Shown here: positions 8,041 to 17,074 of the stretch, in pieces
How positions within the stretch are numbered: position 1 is the stretch's first letter
Layout: each line of letters starts with the position of its first letter
DNA from: JACRIM01 sp964605185
GTDB lineage: Bacteria; Planctomycetota; Phycisphaerae; UBA1845; UTPLA1
Direction: 5' to 3'
Length of the DNA: 43,979 nucleotides
Assembly: GCA_964605185.1 (NCBI GenBank)
Contig: CAZSBF010000029.1
Span: 1 to 43,979 of the forward strand
Translations under genes and position numbers: made by a program
Notes under the pieces: generated by a model
The model's input: the letters and a program-made list of their open reading frames with translations, nothing else
What the model was told of the DNA's origin: nothing
Databases searched by the model: none

Positions 8041-8256
8041 CTCGGATTGCTCTTGCGCGTGAACGATTCTTCAGTCATCCCAACGCTGAGTCGCAAATCG
8101 TTAATCGATTCTTCAACAATGATTAGCCGTTCACTGACGATGCGCATATCAGAGCATCACAGTGCCACCGTAACCTCCCGTTCAGTCATCAATCGGTCTT
8201 GAGAATCCTGCGAGTGCCGGATTCCGATCGAGGTGCGAGCTTTCCGGAGGAGAATT

Positions 8257-9840
8257 ATGTTGAAGAAGCAATTTCAGATGGCATGCGCTGCGGCACTGGC
8301 AGTGATGGCCCATGCGACCGTGGCGTCCGCTCAATTCACCGGCCCCAGCAGTTCACAAAGCCCCTATGTATTGCCCAGCTTTCCCGGGGTGACCACAACG
8401 TCCGTGTTCACCGTCGGCGACTCAGTCGGCGGATACAAAATGGTCGGAATACCCGACGGTTTGGGGGCATTTGCGAACACCGGAACTAACTCATTTGACC
8501 TGATGATGAATCACGAGCTTGGCGACACACAGGGCGTCGTGCGAGCCCATGGCAGCACAGGCTCATTTGTATCGCGCTGGACGATTCAGAACGACCTTAC
8601 CGTAATCTCCGGCCGCGATCATAACACCGCAGGAAGTGAAGTTTACACTTGGAATACTGGCACGAGCAGCTACGACGCCGGAACCAATGCCTACAACCGC
8701 CTCTGCTCCGGCGACATGGCACCCACGACCGCCTACTCACATGGCGGAGCAGGTACGACGGATCGCATTTTCCTGAGCGGCGAGGAAACCCGCCGCCCGT
8801 TCACGCCATATGCCGGCTCAGCCTGGGCGCACGTCGCTACCGGCACCGGCCAGAATACTTCGTGGGAACTGCCACGCTTGGGCCGATTTGCCTGGGAAAA
8901 CGCCGTCGCCAGCCCGTTCGGTCAGAACAAGACGATTGTCATCGGGCTTGATGACTCTGATCGCTTGACCAATCCTGGCGCGACCGTGTCCCCGAGCGAG
9001 TTCTATGTCTATGTCGGTAATAAGACCAACAGTGGCAATCCCATTGAGCGAGCAGGCCTGACCAATGGAAGTCTTTTTGGTATGAAGGTCAATGGCGTAA
9101 CCGAGGAAAGCAACACCGCCGGTCAGGCTCTGGGTGGATCCAATTCGAAGCCGTTTGCCCTACACAACCTCGGCAACTATGAAAGTGATGCGACAGGTGA
9201 CACACTGCAGGCCGATTCAATCGCCAATGACGTCACGCGCTTTCAGCGAATCGAGGATGGCGCCTGGGATCCGCGGCCGGGCCACGAAAATGATTTCTAC
9301 TTCGTGACCACTGCGAGCATATCGACCAACAGCCGGCTCTGGCGCGTCCGCTTCACCGATCTTCAGAATCCGGAGGCCGGCGGACAGCTTGACGTCATCC
9401 TCGATGGAAGCGAAGGGCATAAGATGCTCGACAACTTGGCCATCGATTCATACGGCCGAATCCTCATGCAGGAGGACATCGGAGCAAACGACGCTCTCGG
9501 CAAGATCTGGCTCTACGACATCGACACCGGACCTTCAAGCCTGACGCAGATTGCCGCTCACGATCCGGCACGATTCGGAATTCCAGCCGGCCCGGGCTTC
9601 TTGACTCGTGACGAAGAGTCGTCCGGCATCATCGACGCTCGCGAGATCCTCGGTGACGGCTGGTTCCTGTTCGACGTTGAGGGGCACTATGCTGTAACGG
9701 GACCCGACGCAACGGAATTGGTTGAAGGCGGTCAGCTGGTGGCGATGTATGTCGATCCCGCACTGACTCCGGAACCCACGACACTTGCGTTTGCCCTCCT
9801 GGGCATGATCGCGATTATTCCCCGCCGACGCACGCGCTAA
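8257..9840 (+). CDS. PEP-CTERM sorting-domain protein, PhoX/DUF839-like
   Basis: This is an exported protein of 527 residues. The ATG at 8257 is preceded by GGAGGAG. Residues 1-24 form a signal peptide ending ASAQ. The body resembles PhoX-type (DUF839) phosphatases or esterases: MMNHELGD, VRAHGSTGSFVSRW, LSGEETRRPF, WELPRLGRFAWENAV, VIGLDDSDR, ENDFYFVTT and DARE. Calcium-dependent PhoX enzymes hydrolyse phosphomonoesters outside the cell. The C-terminus is PEPTTLAFALLGMIAIIPRRR, the exosortase-processed PEP-CTERM signal (motif, hydrophobic stretch, arginines). No exosortase gene is in the window. The catalytic assignment is tentative; export and sorting are clear. Confidence 0.82.
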   Translation: MLKKQFQMACAAALAVMAHATVASAQFTGPSSSQSPYVLPSFPGVTTTSVFTVGDSVGGYKMVGIPDGLGAFANTGTNSFDLMMNHELGDTQGVVRAHGSTGSFVSRWTIQNDLTVISGRDHNTAGSEVYTWNTGTSSYDAGTNAYNRLCSGDMAPTTAYSHGGAGTTDRIFLSGEETRRPFTPYAGSAWAHVATGTGQNTSWELPRLGRFAWENAVASPFGQNKTIVIGLDDSDRLTNPGATVSPSEFYVYVGNKTNSGNPIERAGLTNGSLFGMKVNGVTEESNTAGQALGGSNSKPFALHNLGNYESDATGDTLQADSIANDVTRFQRIEDGAWDPRPGHENDFYFVTTASISTNSRLWRVRFTDLQNPEAGGQLDVILDGSEGHKMLDNLAIDSYGRILMQEDIGANDALGKIWLYDIDTGPSSLTQIAAHDPARFGIPAGPGFLTRDEESSGIIDAREILGDGWFLFDVEGHYAVTGPDATELVEGGQLVAMYVDPALTPEPTTLAFALLGMIAIIPRRRTR

Positions 9841-9876
9841 GAAGCGGCCCGGCATTCGACTGCTCTACTCCATACA

Positions 9877-9923
9877 CGCGACCGCTGCGCGACACTCTTA
9901 CGAGAGCCAGCGCGGCGGTCGCG
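9877..9923 (+). terminator. strong hairpin after the PEP-CTERM gene
   Basis: A 14-bp stem with one wobble pair (9877-9890 with 9910-9923; CGCGACCGCTGCGC against GCGCGGCGGTCGCG) encloses a loop that can form its own CTCT/AGAG stem. It starts 37 bases after the stop codon. There is no clear T-run, so it may act as a terminator or as a 3-prime mRNA stabiliser. Confidence 0.55.
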
Positions 9924-10019
9924 TCGTCGTTTAATGGAAAGCTGCTTTCAAAAGTGCGTACCAACGGCGCACAATGAGAAGGCAGAATGTTCGAGATGAA
10001 GAGCGGTCAGTTGAAGCGA

Positions 10020-10565
10020 CTATCGCGTCGAGCTGCTGATCTTCTCTCGCAGGATATCAACCAACAGCCGCCGATTGTCGTCGTCCAACTCGGCGAACGC
10101 GGCGTTGAAGCGATTGAGGCGATCCTTCTCTTCCATGTAGCTGCGGATATTGGGAAGCAGGCGCACGGCGTCCTTCACGATGCCGCGCATTTCATCGATA
10201 GCGCCGTCCGACGTCGAACCCGCGGCGTGGCTCATGAGGTCCGTCAACCGCTGCAGCTCGCTCAGCCATTCGTTGAGGTTATGCTCCTGCTTGAGATACT
10301 GCTCGGCATCACCGACCACCAGCGATCGAATGGTCTGGCGATCGCCGTCGGTGAGTGCCTGGTTGCTTTCGAGCCGGCGAATCGCGGCCCGGGCATCGTC
10401 AGCACACCGCGCCTGTTGAAGCTCGCGAACGAAGGTCTCGAACTGGTTGACCTGGCGTTCGAGTGTCTCGAAAGACTCGACCGTCTTTTGGCGCACCGCC
10501 GACGAAACAAGGGCGGCCAACTCCTGTACACGGACGGCAAGATCGTTCTCGGGATTGGGCTTCAT
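10020..10565 (-). CDS. hypothetical alpha-helical (coiled-coil) protein
   Basis: The 181 residues begin MKPNPENDLAVRVQELAALV. The sequence is rich in Glu, Arg, Leu and Ala with heptad-like spacing (ETLERQVNQFETFVRELQQ, and LLPNIRSYMEEKDRLNRFNA), so a helical bundle or coiled coil is expected. There is no signal peptide, membrane segment or recognised motif. The frame opens further upstream with no good ribosome-binding site; the ATG at 10565 has GGAG about 12 bases before it. It is transcribed away from the fatty-acid operon. Function unknown. Confidence 0.7.
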   Translation of the reverse strand: MKPNPENDLAVRVQELAALVSSAVRQKTVESFETLERQVNQFETFVRELQQARCADDARAAIRRLESNQALTDGDRQTIRSLVVGDAEQYLKQEHNLNEWLSELQRLTDLMSHAAGSTSDGAIDEMRGIVKDAVRLLPNIRSYMEEKDRLNRFNAAFAELDDDNRRLLVDILREKISSSTR

Positions 10566-10749
10566 GGCATGGTTACTCCGAGGGCCTGTACTCGGCCCCC
10601 CTCCATATCGACCTGAGGGCACTTCAACTTGGTCAATCGATCCGCTGAATCAGGTCCGAATCCCTCGCGTCCGGCCAGCAAGGACCACGAAATCAGCGAA
10701 TCCGACGTAACCAATTGTGAAGCATAACGTTAGGCGCATTGAGGCTATC

Positions 10750-10778
10750 TTGACAGAAACGGGTCCTGTCCTTAAATT
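10750..10778 (+). promoter_or_regulatory. strong sigma-70 promoter of the rpmF-fab operon
   Basis: TTGACA (10750-10755) matches the -35 consensus perfectly and is followed after exactly 17 bases by TAAATT (10773-10778). It is the best promoter seen in the window. The 330-base gap 10566-10895 otherwise contains no gene; the usual yceD (DUF177) gene often found before rpmF is absent here. Confidence 0.75.
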
Positions 10779-10895
10779 GCCTGATTCGGCGGTGGTAGCT
10801 AGGCCCGTCTTCCGTTGGGCTGGGATTTCCGAGCCACAAGCCAGACGACTTTGAAGGCGGACGCCCCCGCACCCGGCGTCAATGAAGGTGATTCA

Positions 10896-11081
10896 ATGGT
10901 ACCAGCAAGGCGTAGCAGCAAGTCCATGACCCGGAAGCGGCGTGCCCACCACGCCCTGAAGCCGCGCAACATCGAGGCCTGCCCCAAGTGCAGCACTGCA
11001 AAGCTGCCCCACCGGGCCTGCGAGAACTGCGGCTACTACAACTCGAAAGTCTCGATCAAGATCAAGACCGAGGAGTCGTAA
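10896..11081 (+). CDS. rpmF: 50S ribosomal protein L32
   Basis: This is a small zinc-ribbon protein of the large ribosomal subunit, 61 residues. It starts MVPARRSSKSMTRKRRAHH, matching the basic L32 N-terminus, and ends with the zinc-binding CPKC...CENCGYYN. The start at 10896 is set by this family pattern and by AAGGTG six bases upstream; the open frame from 10815 adds unrelated residues. It leads the operon and is followed after six bases by plsX, a very common bacterial order. Confidence 0.95.
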   Translation: MVPARRSSKSMTRKRRAHHALKPRNIEACPKCSTAKLPHRACENCGYYNSKVSIKIKTEES

Positions 11082-11087
11082 CCCATA

Positions 11088-12092
11088 ATGCGGATCGCGA
11101 TCGACGCCATGGGTGGAGACTTTGCCCCCGCGGAGATCGTCCGCGGTGCCTTGGAAGGTCTGCAATTCCTTGGCGACGGCGATGAGATGGTGCTCCTCGG
11201 GCGCGAGGATGCCATTCGCCAACACCTACCCGCCGACCAGGCATCAAACAAAAAAATCGTCATTCACCACTGCCCGGAAGTCATCGAAATGGATGACTCG
11301 CCGGTCGAAGCCCTTCGCCAGAAAAAGAACTCCTCCATTGTCGTAATGAACAAAATGGCCAAGGAGCGCCAGGTTGACGCCGTCATCAGCGCCGGCAACA
11401 CAGGTGCCTGCGCCGCGGCCGGCCAGCTCATCCTTGGCCCGCTCGGCAGCGTGCAACGGCCCGGCATCGCCGTGGTCCTCCCGTCGTTCCACGGCCCGCT
11501 CACCGTATGCGACGTCGGTGCGAATGTCGCGCCCAAGGCGATTCACCTCGTGCAATACGCCCAGATGGCCACGATCTATTCCGAGGTCATCCTCGGCGTA
11601 AAGAATCCAAAGGTCGCCCTGCTCTCCATCGGCGGAGAAGAGGTGAAGGGCAACCCGCTGACCAAACAGGCCCACGAAATGCTAAAACTGGCCGAAGGCA
11701 TAAACTTCGTCGGCAACATCGAAGGTCGCGATCTTTTCGCCGGCGGCTGCGAAGTCGCCGTGTGCGACGGGTTCGTTGGCAACGTGGTGCTAAAGCTGAC
11801 CGAAGGCCTGTCGGACGGCCTGTTCAAAACGATTCAACATGAAATTGAAGTCGAGGCGCCGGACCTGGCATCGAGGTTCGACCCCATCGTCAAGAAAATC
11901 TGGGCGCGCCACGACTACAGCGAATATGGCGGCGCGCCGCTCCTCGGCCTCAACGGCGTCTCCATGATCTGCCACGGCAGCAGCGATCGCCGCGCCATCA
12001 TGAACGCCGTCCGAGTCTGTGCCGACTACATCCATCGAAATCTCAACTCAATCATTCAATCGCGCCTGGCCGAGGGAGTCCCCAATGCCTAA
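11088..12092 (+). CDS. plsX: phosphate acyltransferase PlsX
   Basis: The enzyme converts acyl-ACP and phosphate to acyl-phosphate for membrane phospholipid synthesis, as a peripheral membrane protein. It has 334 residues. Typical signatures are MRIAIDAMGGDFAP at the start, VISAGNTGA, CDVGANV, LLSIGGEEVKGN, EGRDLF, VCDGFVGNVVLK and YGGAPLLGLNG. Length and end points are normal. The stop codon overlaps the fabH start by eight bases, so the two are probably translationally coupled. Confidence 0.96.
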   Translation: MRIAIDAMGGDFAPAEIVRGALEGLQFLGDGDEMVLLGREDAIRQHLPADQASNKKIVIHHCPEVIEMDDSPVEALRQKKNSSIVVMNKMAKERQVDAVISAGNTGACAAAGQLILGPLGSVQRPGIAVVLPSFHGPLTVCDVGANVAPKAIHLVQYAQMATIYSEVILGVKNPKVALLSIGGEEVKGNPLTKQAHEMLKLAEGINFVGNIEGRDLFAGGCEVAVCDGFVGNVVLKLTEGLSDGLFKTIQHEIEVEAPDLASRFDPIVKKIWARHDYSEYGGAPLLGLNGVSMICHGSSDRRAIMNAVRVCADYIHRNLNSIIQSRLAEGVPNA

Positions 12093-13086
12093 GCCTCCGC
12101 CGCTCGGCGTGAAGATCAGCGGCACCGGCCGCGCCGTTCCTGACAAAGTGCTTAACAATCAGTATTTCGTCGACCGGCTCGACACAACGGATGCGTGGAT
12201 TCGCGAGCGCACCGGCATTCTGGAACGCCGCGTCGTCAGCCCCGGCGAAAGCACCGCCACCCTTGCCACCGCGGCCGCCCGCGAGGCATTGGCCGATGCG
12301 AAAATGACTCCGGCCGACATTGACGCAATCATCGTCGCGACGATCACTCCCGAATGTTCGTTTCCTTCGACCGCATGTTTTGTGCAGCAGGCGCTCGAGG
12401 CCCCGCAAGTACCCGCCTTCGACATTGCCGCGGCATGCAGCGGATTTATCTACGGCCTCTCCATCGCTTCCTACATGATCCACAGCGGCGTCTATCGCAA
12501 CGTGCTCCTCATCGGGGCCGAGACGATGTCCCGCATCACCGATTACGAAGATCGCAACACCTGCATCCTCTTCGGGGATGGCGCCGGTGCTGCCGTTCTC
12601 TCGGCAACCGACGGGCTCGACGGCCCCTGCATCCTGCATCACCAACTGCATGCCCAGGGAAATGGCACGTCCATGCTCTGCGTCCCGGCCGGCGGTTCCA
12701 GGCTGCCGCCCTCGCGCATGACGATCGACGAGCGGCTGCATTATGTAAAAATGCAGGGCCGCGAGGTCTATAAGCTCGCGGTGAAATGCAATTTTGATCT
12801 GGTTGATTCGACGATTGCCGAGGCGGGACTAGATCCGGATGACCTCGCGATTGTCATTCCGCATCAATCGAATCTGCGAATCATCGAATCGGCAAGGGAG
12901 CGACTGAAGTTGCCCCCGGACCGCATGTTCACGAATATCCAGCGATACGGGAACACGTCGGCTGCATCGATTCCATTGGGTCTTGATGAATGTCGGAAGA
13001 CCGGCCGCGTCAAAAGTGGCGACACGATTCTCTTGGTGGCCTTCGGGGCCGGGCTGACGTGGGGGTCGGCCCTCATCCGGCTGTAA
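12085..13086 (+). CDS. fabH: 3-oxoacyl-ACP synthase III
   Basis: The enzyme condenses acetyl-CoA with malonyl-ACP to start fatty-acid elongation. It has 333 residues from the ATG at 12085, with GGGAG upstream. The catalytic triad is visible: C118 in AAACSGFIYGL, His in VIPHQSNLRIIES, and Asn in YGNTSAASIPL. The C-terminal AFGAGLTWGSALIRL is characteristic. It sits between plsX (8-base overlap) and fabD (18-base gap). Confidence 0.96.
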   Translation: MPKPPPLGVKISGTGRAVPDKVLNNQYFVDRLDTTDAWIRERTGILERRVVSPGESTATLATAAAREALADAKMTPADIDAIIVATITPECSFPSTACFVQQALEAPQVPAFDIAAACSGFIYGLSIASYMIHSGVYRNVLLIGAETMSRITDYEDRNTCILFGDGAGAAVLSATDGLDGPCILHHQLHAQGNGTSMLCVPAGGSRLPPSRMTIDERLHYVKMQGREVYKLAVKCNFDLVDSTIAEAGLDPDDLAIVIPHQSNLRIIESARERLKLPPDRMFTNIQRYGNTSAASIPLGLDECRKTGRVKSGDTILLVAFGAGLTWGSALIRL

Positions 13087-13104
13087 ACTCCAATAGGTGA
13101 AACG

Positions 13105-14040
13105 TTGAGCAAGACGGCAATAATTTTTCCGGGGCAGGGCGCGCAGGTCGTCGGCATGGGCAAGGATGTCGCCGAGGCATCATCCGCCGCGCGTGAGATC
13201 TTCGATCGCGCCAACTCGGTGCTTGGTTTCGACCTTTCCAAAATCTGCTTTGAAGGCCCGGCAGATCGCCTGAATGCGACAGACATCTCCCAACCGGCGA
13301 TCTTCGTCACCTCAATCGCCATGTGGCACGCACTCAAGGCGACAGGCACCGCCAATGAGCTGAACCCAAAGGCCATGGCCGGACTTAGCCTTGGGGAATA
13401 CACCGCCCTGCATATCGCGGGATGGATCGAGTTCGATGAGTGCTTGAAACTCGTGGCCGAACGCGGTCGCCTGATGCAGGCCGCCGCGGTGGCCCAGCCG
13501 AGCAGCATGGTTTCGATCATGGGGGTCGATGAGGCAACGGTCGATGCCCTGTGCAAAGAGGCAGCAGGCGGCGAAGTCCTCGCCCCCGCAAATTTCAACT
13601 GTCCCGGCCAGATCGTGATTTCCGGGTCGAAAACAGCGTGCGAGCGGGCCGTGGAATTGGCTGCAAAGTACGAGGCGCGGGCAATTCCGCTCGTCGTCGC
13701 CGGGGCATTTCACAGCCCCCTGATGGAACCGGCCGCCAAGGGGCTGGAACCGGCCCTGGCGCGGTCGAAAATCACGATTTCCCAAATTGGTGTGGTATCG
13801 AATGTGTCGGCGGACTATCATGCCGACCCTGAAAAGGTGCGTGCCCTGCTACGGGAGCAGGTGGCCAGGCCCATTCGGTGGCAGGCCTCCATCGAGCGCT
13901 TAATCGCCGAGGGCTATGATCGATTTGCCGAAGTCGGCCCGGGTCGCGTGTTGACCGGGTTGATGAAGAAAATCAACCGGTCGGTGAAGGCCGTGAATTA
14001 TTCGACTGCCGCGGACCTCGCCAAAGCCGAGGCGGTCTAG
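13105..14040 (+). CDS. fabD: malonyl-CoA:ACP transacylase
   Basis: The enzyme loads malonyl groups onto acyl carrier protein. It has 311 residues. It starts with TTG at 13105, preceded by AGGTGA; no ATG fits the family N-terminus (SKTAIIFPGQGAQ). The nucleophile is S95 in GLSLGEY; the catalytic His lies in VAGAFHSPLM; Gln and Arg landmarks are also present. The use of TTG is mildly unusual for this operon. Confidence 0.95.
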   Translation: MSKTAIIFPGQGAQVVGMGKDVAEASSAAREIFDRANSVLGFDLSKICFEGPADRLNATDISQPAIFVTSIAMWHALKATGTANELNPKAMAGLSLGEYTALHIAGWIEFDECLKLVAERGRLMQAAAVAQPSSMVSIMGVDEATVDALCKEAAGGEVLAPANFNCPGQIVISGSKTACERAVELAAKYEARAIPLVVAGAFHSPLMEPAAKGLEPALARSKITISQIGVVSNVSADYHADPEKVRALLREQVARPIRWQASIERLIAEGYDRFAEVGPGRVLTGLMKKINRSVKAVNYSTAADLAKAEAV

Positions 14041-14058
14041 AGAAAGTAGAAATTCGGA

Positions 14059-14808
14059 ATGGCTTTGTTTACGGATCGAGTGGCAATTGTGACAGGCGGA
14101 TCGCGCGGCATTGGTCGCGCGATTTGTTTGGCCTTTGCAAAAGAAGGCGCCACGGTCGTCACCTGCGCCCGAAACGCGGAACGGCTCAGCACCTTGACCG
14201 CCGAGGCCGCCGACATGAAGTGCCCCGGCAAGATCACGCCGCGTGCCCTCGACGTCACCGATTCCAGCAAGATCGAGCAATGGGTCGATGCCGTCGCATC
14301 AGACTTCGGCCGACTCGACATCCTCGTGAATAACGCCGGCATTACGCGTGACGGGCTCGTCATGAATATGTCCGACGAGCAATTCGACGAAGTCGTCAGC
14401 ACAAATCTGCGAAGCGTGTTCCTGTTGACGCGCGCCGCTTCAAAGCACATGGTTCGCGCCCGATGGGGCCGGATCGTCAACATCACCAGCATTACCGGCG
14501 TCATGGGCAACGCCGGCCAGGCCAACTACGCGGCGAGTAAGGCCGGCGTCATCGGCCTTACGAAATCAGTCGGCAAAGAGCTGGCTCGCCGCGGTGTGAC
14601 GTGTAATGCCGTCGCCCCCGGTTTCATTAACACCGACATGACCAGCGTGCTTTCTGATAAGGTAAAGGAAAGCGTACGACCGCTGATTCCGGTGCAGCGC
14701 TTCGGCGAACCGGATGAAGTTGCGGCGGCGGTGGCGTTTTTGGCGTCCCCGGCAGCCGCCTATATCAATGGACAAGTGTTGGCCGTCGATGGCGGCCTGC
14801 ACATGTAA
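14059..14808 (+). CDS. fabG: 3-oxoacyl-ACP reductase
   Basis: This NADPH-dependent short-chain dehydrogenase reduces 3-ketoacyl-ACP. It has 249 residues. It shows the cofactor motif TGGSRGIG near residue 12, NNAGITRD, the catalytic Ser in NITSITG, and YxxxK in NYAASKAG. The C-terminal NGQVLAVDGGLHM is typical of FabG. It is 18 bases after fabD. Confidence 0.95.
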   Translation: MALFTDRVAIVTGGSRGIGRAICLAFAKEGATVVTCARNAERLSTLTAEAADMKCPGKITPRALDVTDSSKIEQWVDAVASDFGRLDILVNNAGITRDGLVMNMSDEQFDEVVSTNLRSVFLLTRAASKHMVRARWGRIVNITSITGVMGNAGQANYAASKAGVIGLTKSVGKELARRGVTCNAVAPGFINTDMTSVLSDKVKESVRPLIPVQRFGEPDEVAAAVAFLASPAAAYINGQVLAVDGGLHM

Positions 14809-14922
14809 TTCGTGAACGTGCCGCGCGTGCGTCAACGCGGAATGGCGAAATCAACCGGAGCGATCCGGGGCATGCGGCCGAGTGGAAACCGCGACGCGCC
14901 GCCAGACTGAAGGGAGTTAATA

Positions 14923-15186
14923 GTGGCAGTGGCAACAATGGATGAAGTCAAGGAAAAGGTCATCAAAATCGTCAGCGAACAGATGGGTGTCGAGAAGTCG
15001 GAAGTGACCCTCGAAACCTCCTTCGTGAACGACCTCAACGCCGACTCGCTCGACACCGTCGAACTGGTCATGGAGTTCGAGGACGAGTTCGAGCTTTCGA
15101 TCCCCGATGAAGAGGCCGAGAAGATTCAGACGGTCGGCGCGGCCGTTGAATACATCGTGAAGCATCAGGGCGGCAAGAAGGAATAA
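14923..15186 (+). CDS. acpP: acyl carrier protein of fatty-acid synthesis
   Basis: This acidic 87-residue carrier has the phosphopantetheine-bearing serine S42 in LNADSLDTVELVM. The start is taken as GTG at 14923 because AGGGAG lies six bases before it; an ATG at 14938 would give an 82-residue protein closer to the usual length of about 78 but without a spaced ribosome-binding site. The 114-base gap from fabG could hold a secondary promoter, since acpP is often expressed more strongly. A second, different carrier protein is at 25830. Confidence 0.95.
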   Translation: MAVATMDEVKEKVIKIVSEQMGVEKSEVTLETSFVNDLNADSLDTVELVMEFEDEFELSIPDEEAEKIQTVGAAVEYIVKHQGGKKE

Positions 15187-15233
15187 GGCGGGCCGGGCGA
15201 CGAGGACTCGGACGCCCGCGGGGAATGCAACGT

Positions 15234-16478
15234 ATGCCTCACGATCGGCGAATCGTCATTACTGGAATGGGCATGATCAGCCCACTGGGAAACCAGGTCG
15301 ATCTCTTTTGGGAACGACTTCTGGCCGGCGAGAGCGGTATCGCGCCGCTTACGCAGTTCAAGTGTGACGATATCGACGTGACGTTTGGCGGTGAGTGTCG
15401 CGAATTCAACGCCGAGGACTATCTCGAGAAAAAAGAGATCAAGCGCCTGGACCGTTTCGCACAGATCGCAATGGCCGCCGCCGCCGATGCGTTCAAAGCT
15501 TCCGGATTGGAGAAGGGCGCAGGCGATCCCTCGCGATTCGGCGTCATCATCGGCTCCGGTATCGGCGGCCTCGCCGAACTGGCCGAACAAACCACCCGGA
15601 TGAATGAGAAAGGCCCGTCAAAGGTCTCGGCCTTCACGATTCCAAAGTTGATGGTCAATGCCGCCAGCGGCAATGTTTCCATCATGTTTGGCGCAAAAGG
15701 ACCGAATACGGCGGTTGCCACCGCCTGCGCATCGGCCACCAACGCGATGGGCGATGCCGTTCATGCAATTCGTCGCGGCGACGCCGATGTCATGATCACC
15801 GGCGGCACCGAAGCAGCCCTCACACGGCTGGGCCTGTCGGCGTTCGCCTCGATGAAGGCCCTATCGACCCGCAACGATGCTCCCACCAAGGCCTCGCGCC
15901 CGTTCGATCGCGATCGCGATGGATTTGTCATGGGCGAGGGTGCCGCAATCTTCATTTTTGAGGAATTGGAACGCGCCAAAAAGCGAGGGGCGCGCATCTG
16001 GGCCGAAGTGCTCGGCTATGGTATGAGCGGCGACGCCAACCACATCACACAGCCTGACGAGCTGGGTCGCGGCGGCGCGGCGGCCATGCGCGGCGCGTTG
16101 AAGGATGCCGGCCTGAACCCCGACCAGATCGAATACGTCAACGCCCATGGAACGGGCACACCACTCGGCGATGTCGCGGAAACGACGGCCATCAAGTCCG
16201 TCTTCGCTGCCCATGCTCCGAAACTTCGCATCAGCAGCACCAAGAGCAGCATCGGTCACTTGCTCGGCGCCAGCGGCGGCGTAGAGCTGATTGCGACCGT
16301 CATGGCCATCCAGAACGGCATCATCTCCCCCACGATCAATCTTGAGAATCCCGCCGAAGGATGCGATCTCAACTACACACCCCTGACGCCGCAGGATGCC
16401 AAGGTCACAACCGCCATTAGCAACTCCTTCGGATTCGGCGGCCACAACGCCTGCATCGTGGTCGGCAAGCTCCGTTAG
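15234..16478 (+). CDS. fabF: 3-oxoacyl-ACP synthase II
   Basis: This elongating ketoacyl-ACP synthase has 414 residues. The catalytic Cys (C165) is in VATACASATN, with the two histidines in NAHGTGTPLGD and SSIGHLLGASGG. The ATG at 15234 is chosen because GGGGA lies about nine bases before it and the protein then starts MPHDRRIVITGMG; the ATG at 15225 has no room for a ribosome-binding site. It closes the fab operon. Confidence 0.95.
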   Translation: MPHDRRIVITGMGMISPLGNQVDLFWERLLAGESGIAPLTQFKCDDIDVTFGGECREFNAEDYLEKKEIKRLDRFAQIAMAAAADAFKASGLEKGAGDPSRFGVIIGSGIGGLAELAEQTTRMNEKGPSKVSAFTIPKLMVNAASGNVSIMFGAKGPNTAVATACASATNAMGDAVHAIRRGDADVMITGGTEAALTRLGLSAFASMKALSTRNDAPTKASRPFDRDRDGFVMGEGAAIFIFEELERAKKRGARIWAEVLGYGMSGDANHITQPDELGRGGAAAMRGALKDAGLNPDQIEYVNAHGTGTPLGDVAETTAIKSVFAAHAPKLRISSTKSSIGHLLGASGGVELIATVMAIQNGIISPTINLENPAEGCDLNYTPLTPQDAKVTTAISNSFGFGGHNACIVVGKLR

Positions 16479-16585
16479 CCCTCTGCTCCTTCTTCAGGTT
16501 GACTCGCATCATCGTCGATACATGGTGGGAGTTTTGACCGTTCATCGGCGAAAAATGCGCCTCAAGCGGTCATCGATGTCATTGC

Positions 16586-16984
16586 ATGTTTTCTCAGGAC
16601 GAAATCGACGCAGTACTGAACGACGCCCAACAGGCGGTCACCACCCTGGCTCAGGACATCGGAACCGAGCCGGCGGCCCATCAGTCCCATGGCAAGGCTC
16701 CCCTGACCATTCCGGCGTCCTCCAAAGCTGCCCGCGTAACCAGGCTCCGCGTGCCCGTGCTGGTTCGCGTTGCGGAACGCCGAATGCCGCTGGATGAAGT
16801 CCTCAAAATGACACCCGGGACCATTCTGGAGTTCGAACGCGGCGTGGACTGCGAGCTGGACCTGATGGTCAACAACGAGAAAATCGGATCCGGCGTGGCG
16901 GTGAAGGTCAATGAGCACTTCGGCCTGCGGATCAATCGAATTGGCAGCGCCGCACAGCGCGTGCATTCCCTGGGGCCGCACTAA
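16586..16984 (+). CDS. fliN: FliN-like flagellar motor switch protein
   Basis: This is likely a C-ring component of the flagellar switch. It has 132 residues. The first residues, FSQDEIDAVL, resemble the conserved SQDEIDALL segment at FliM/FliN N-termini. Residues 50-125 form a SpoA (surface presentation of antigens) domain: LRVPVLVRVAERRMPL, EVLKMTPGTILEFER, LDLMVNNEKIGSGVAVKVNEHFGLRI. It stands alone, 107 bases after fabF, with no other flagellar gene in the window. There is no good ribosome-binding site, so the start is less certain than the identity. Confidence 0.85.
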   Translation: MFSQDEIDAVLNDAQQAVTTLAQDIGTEPAAHQSHGKAPLTIPASSKAARVTRLRVPVLVRVAERRMPLDEVLKMTPGTILEFERGVDCELDLMVNNEKIGSGVAVKVNEHFGLRINRIGSAAQRVHSLGPH

Positions 16985-17074
16985 TCGCGTCCATTTCGCT
17001 GCGAATCGCGGCTTTCGGCCCGGGTCGCTAGAATGCCCCGTTCTTAACGCTCAAAAGGGATCGACGAGGTCGAC

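Noticed and set aside
10651..10680. A tRNA T-arm-like GGTCCGAATCC
   Set aside because: No matching acceptor stem, D-arm or anticodon arm could be built around it.
14819..14834. A 16-base identity with 5710-5725 (TGCCGCGCGTGCGTCA)
   Set aside because: Both follow stop codons, but only the 5.7 kb copy forms a hairpin; in GC-rich DNA of this size one such match can be chance.
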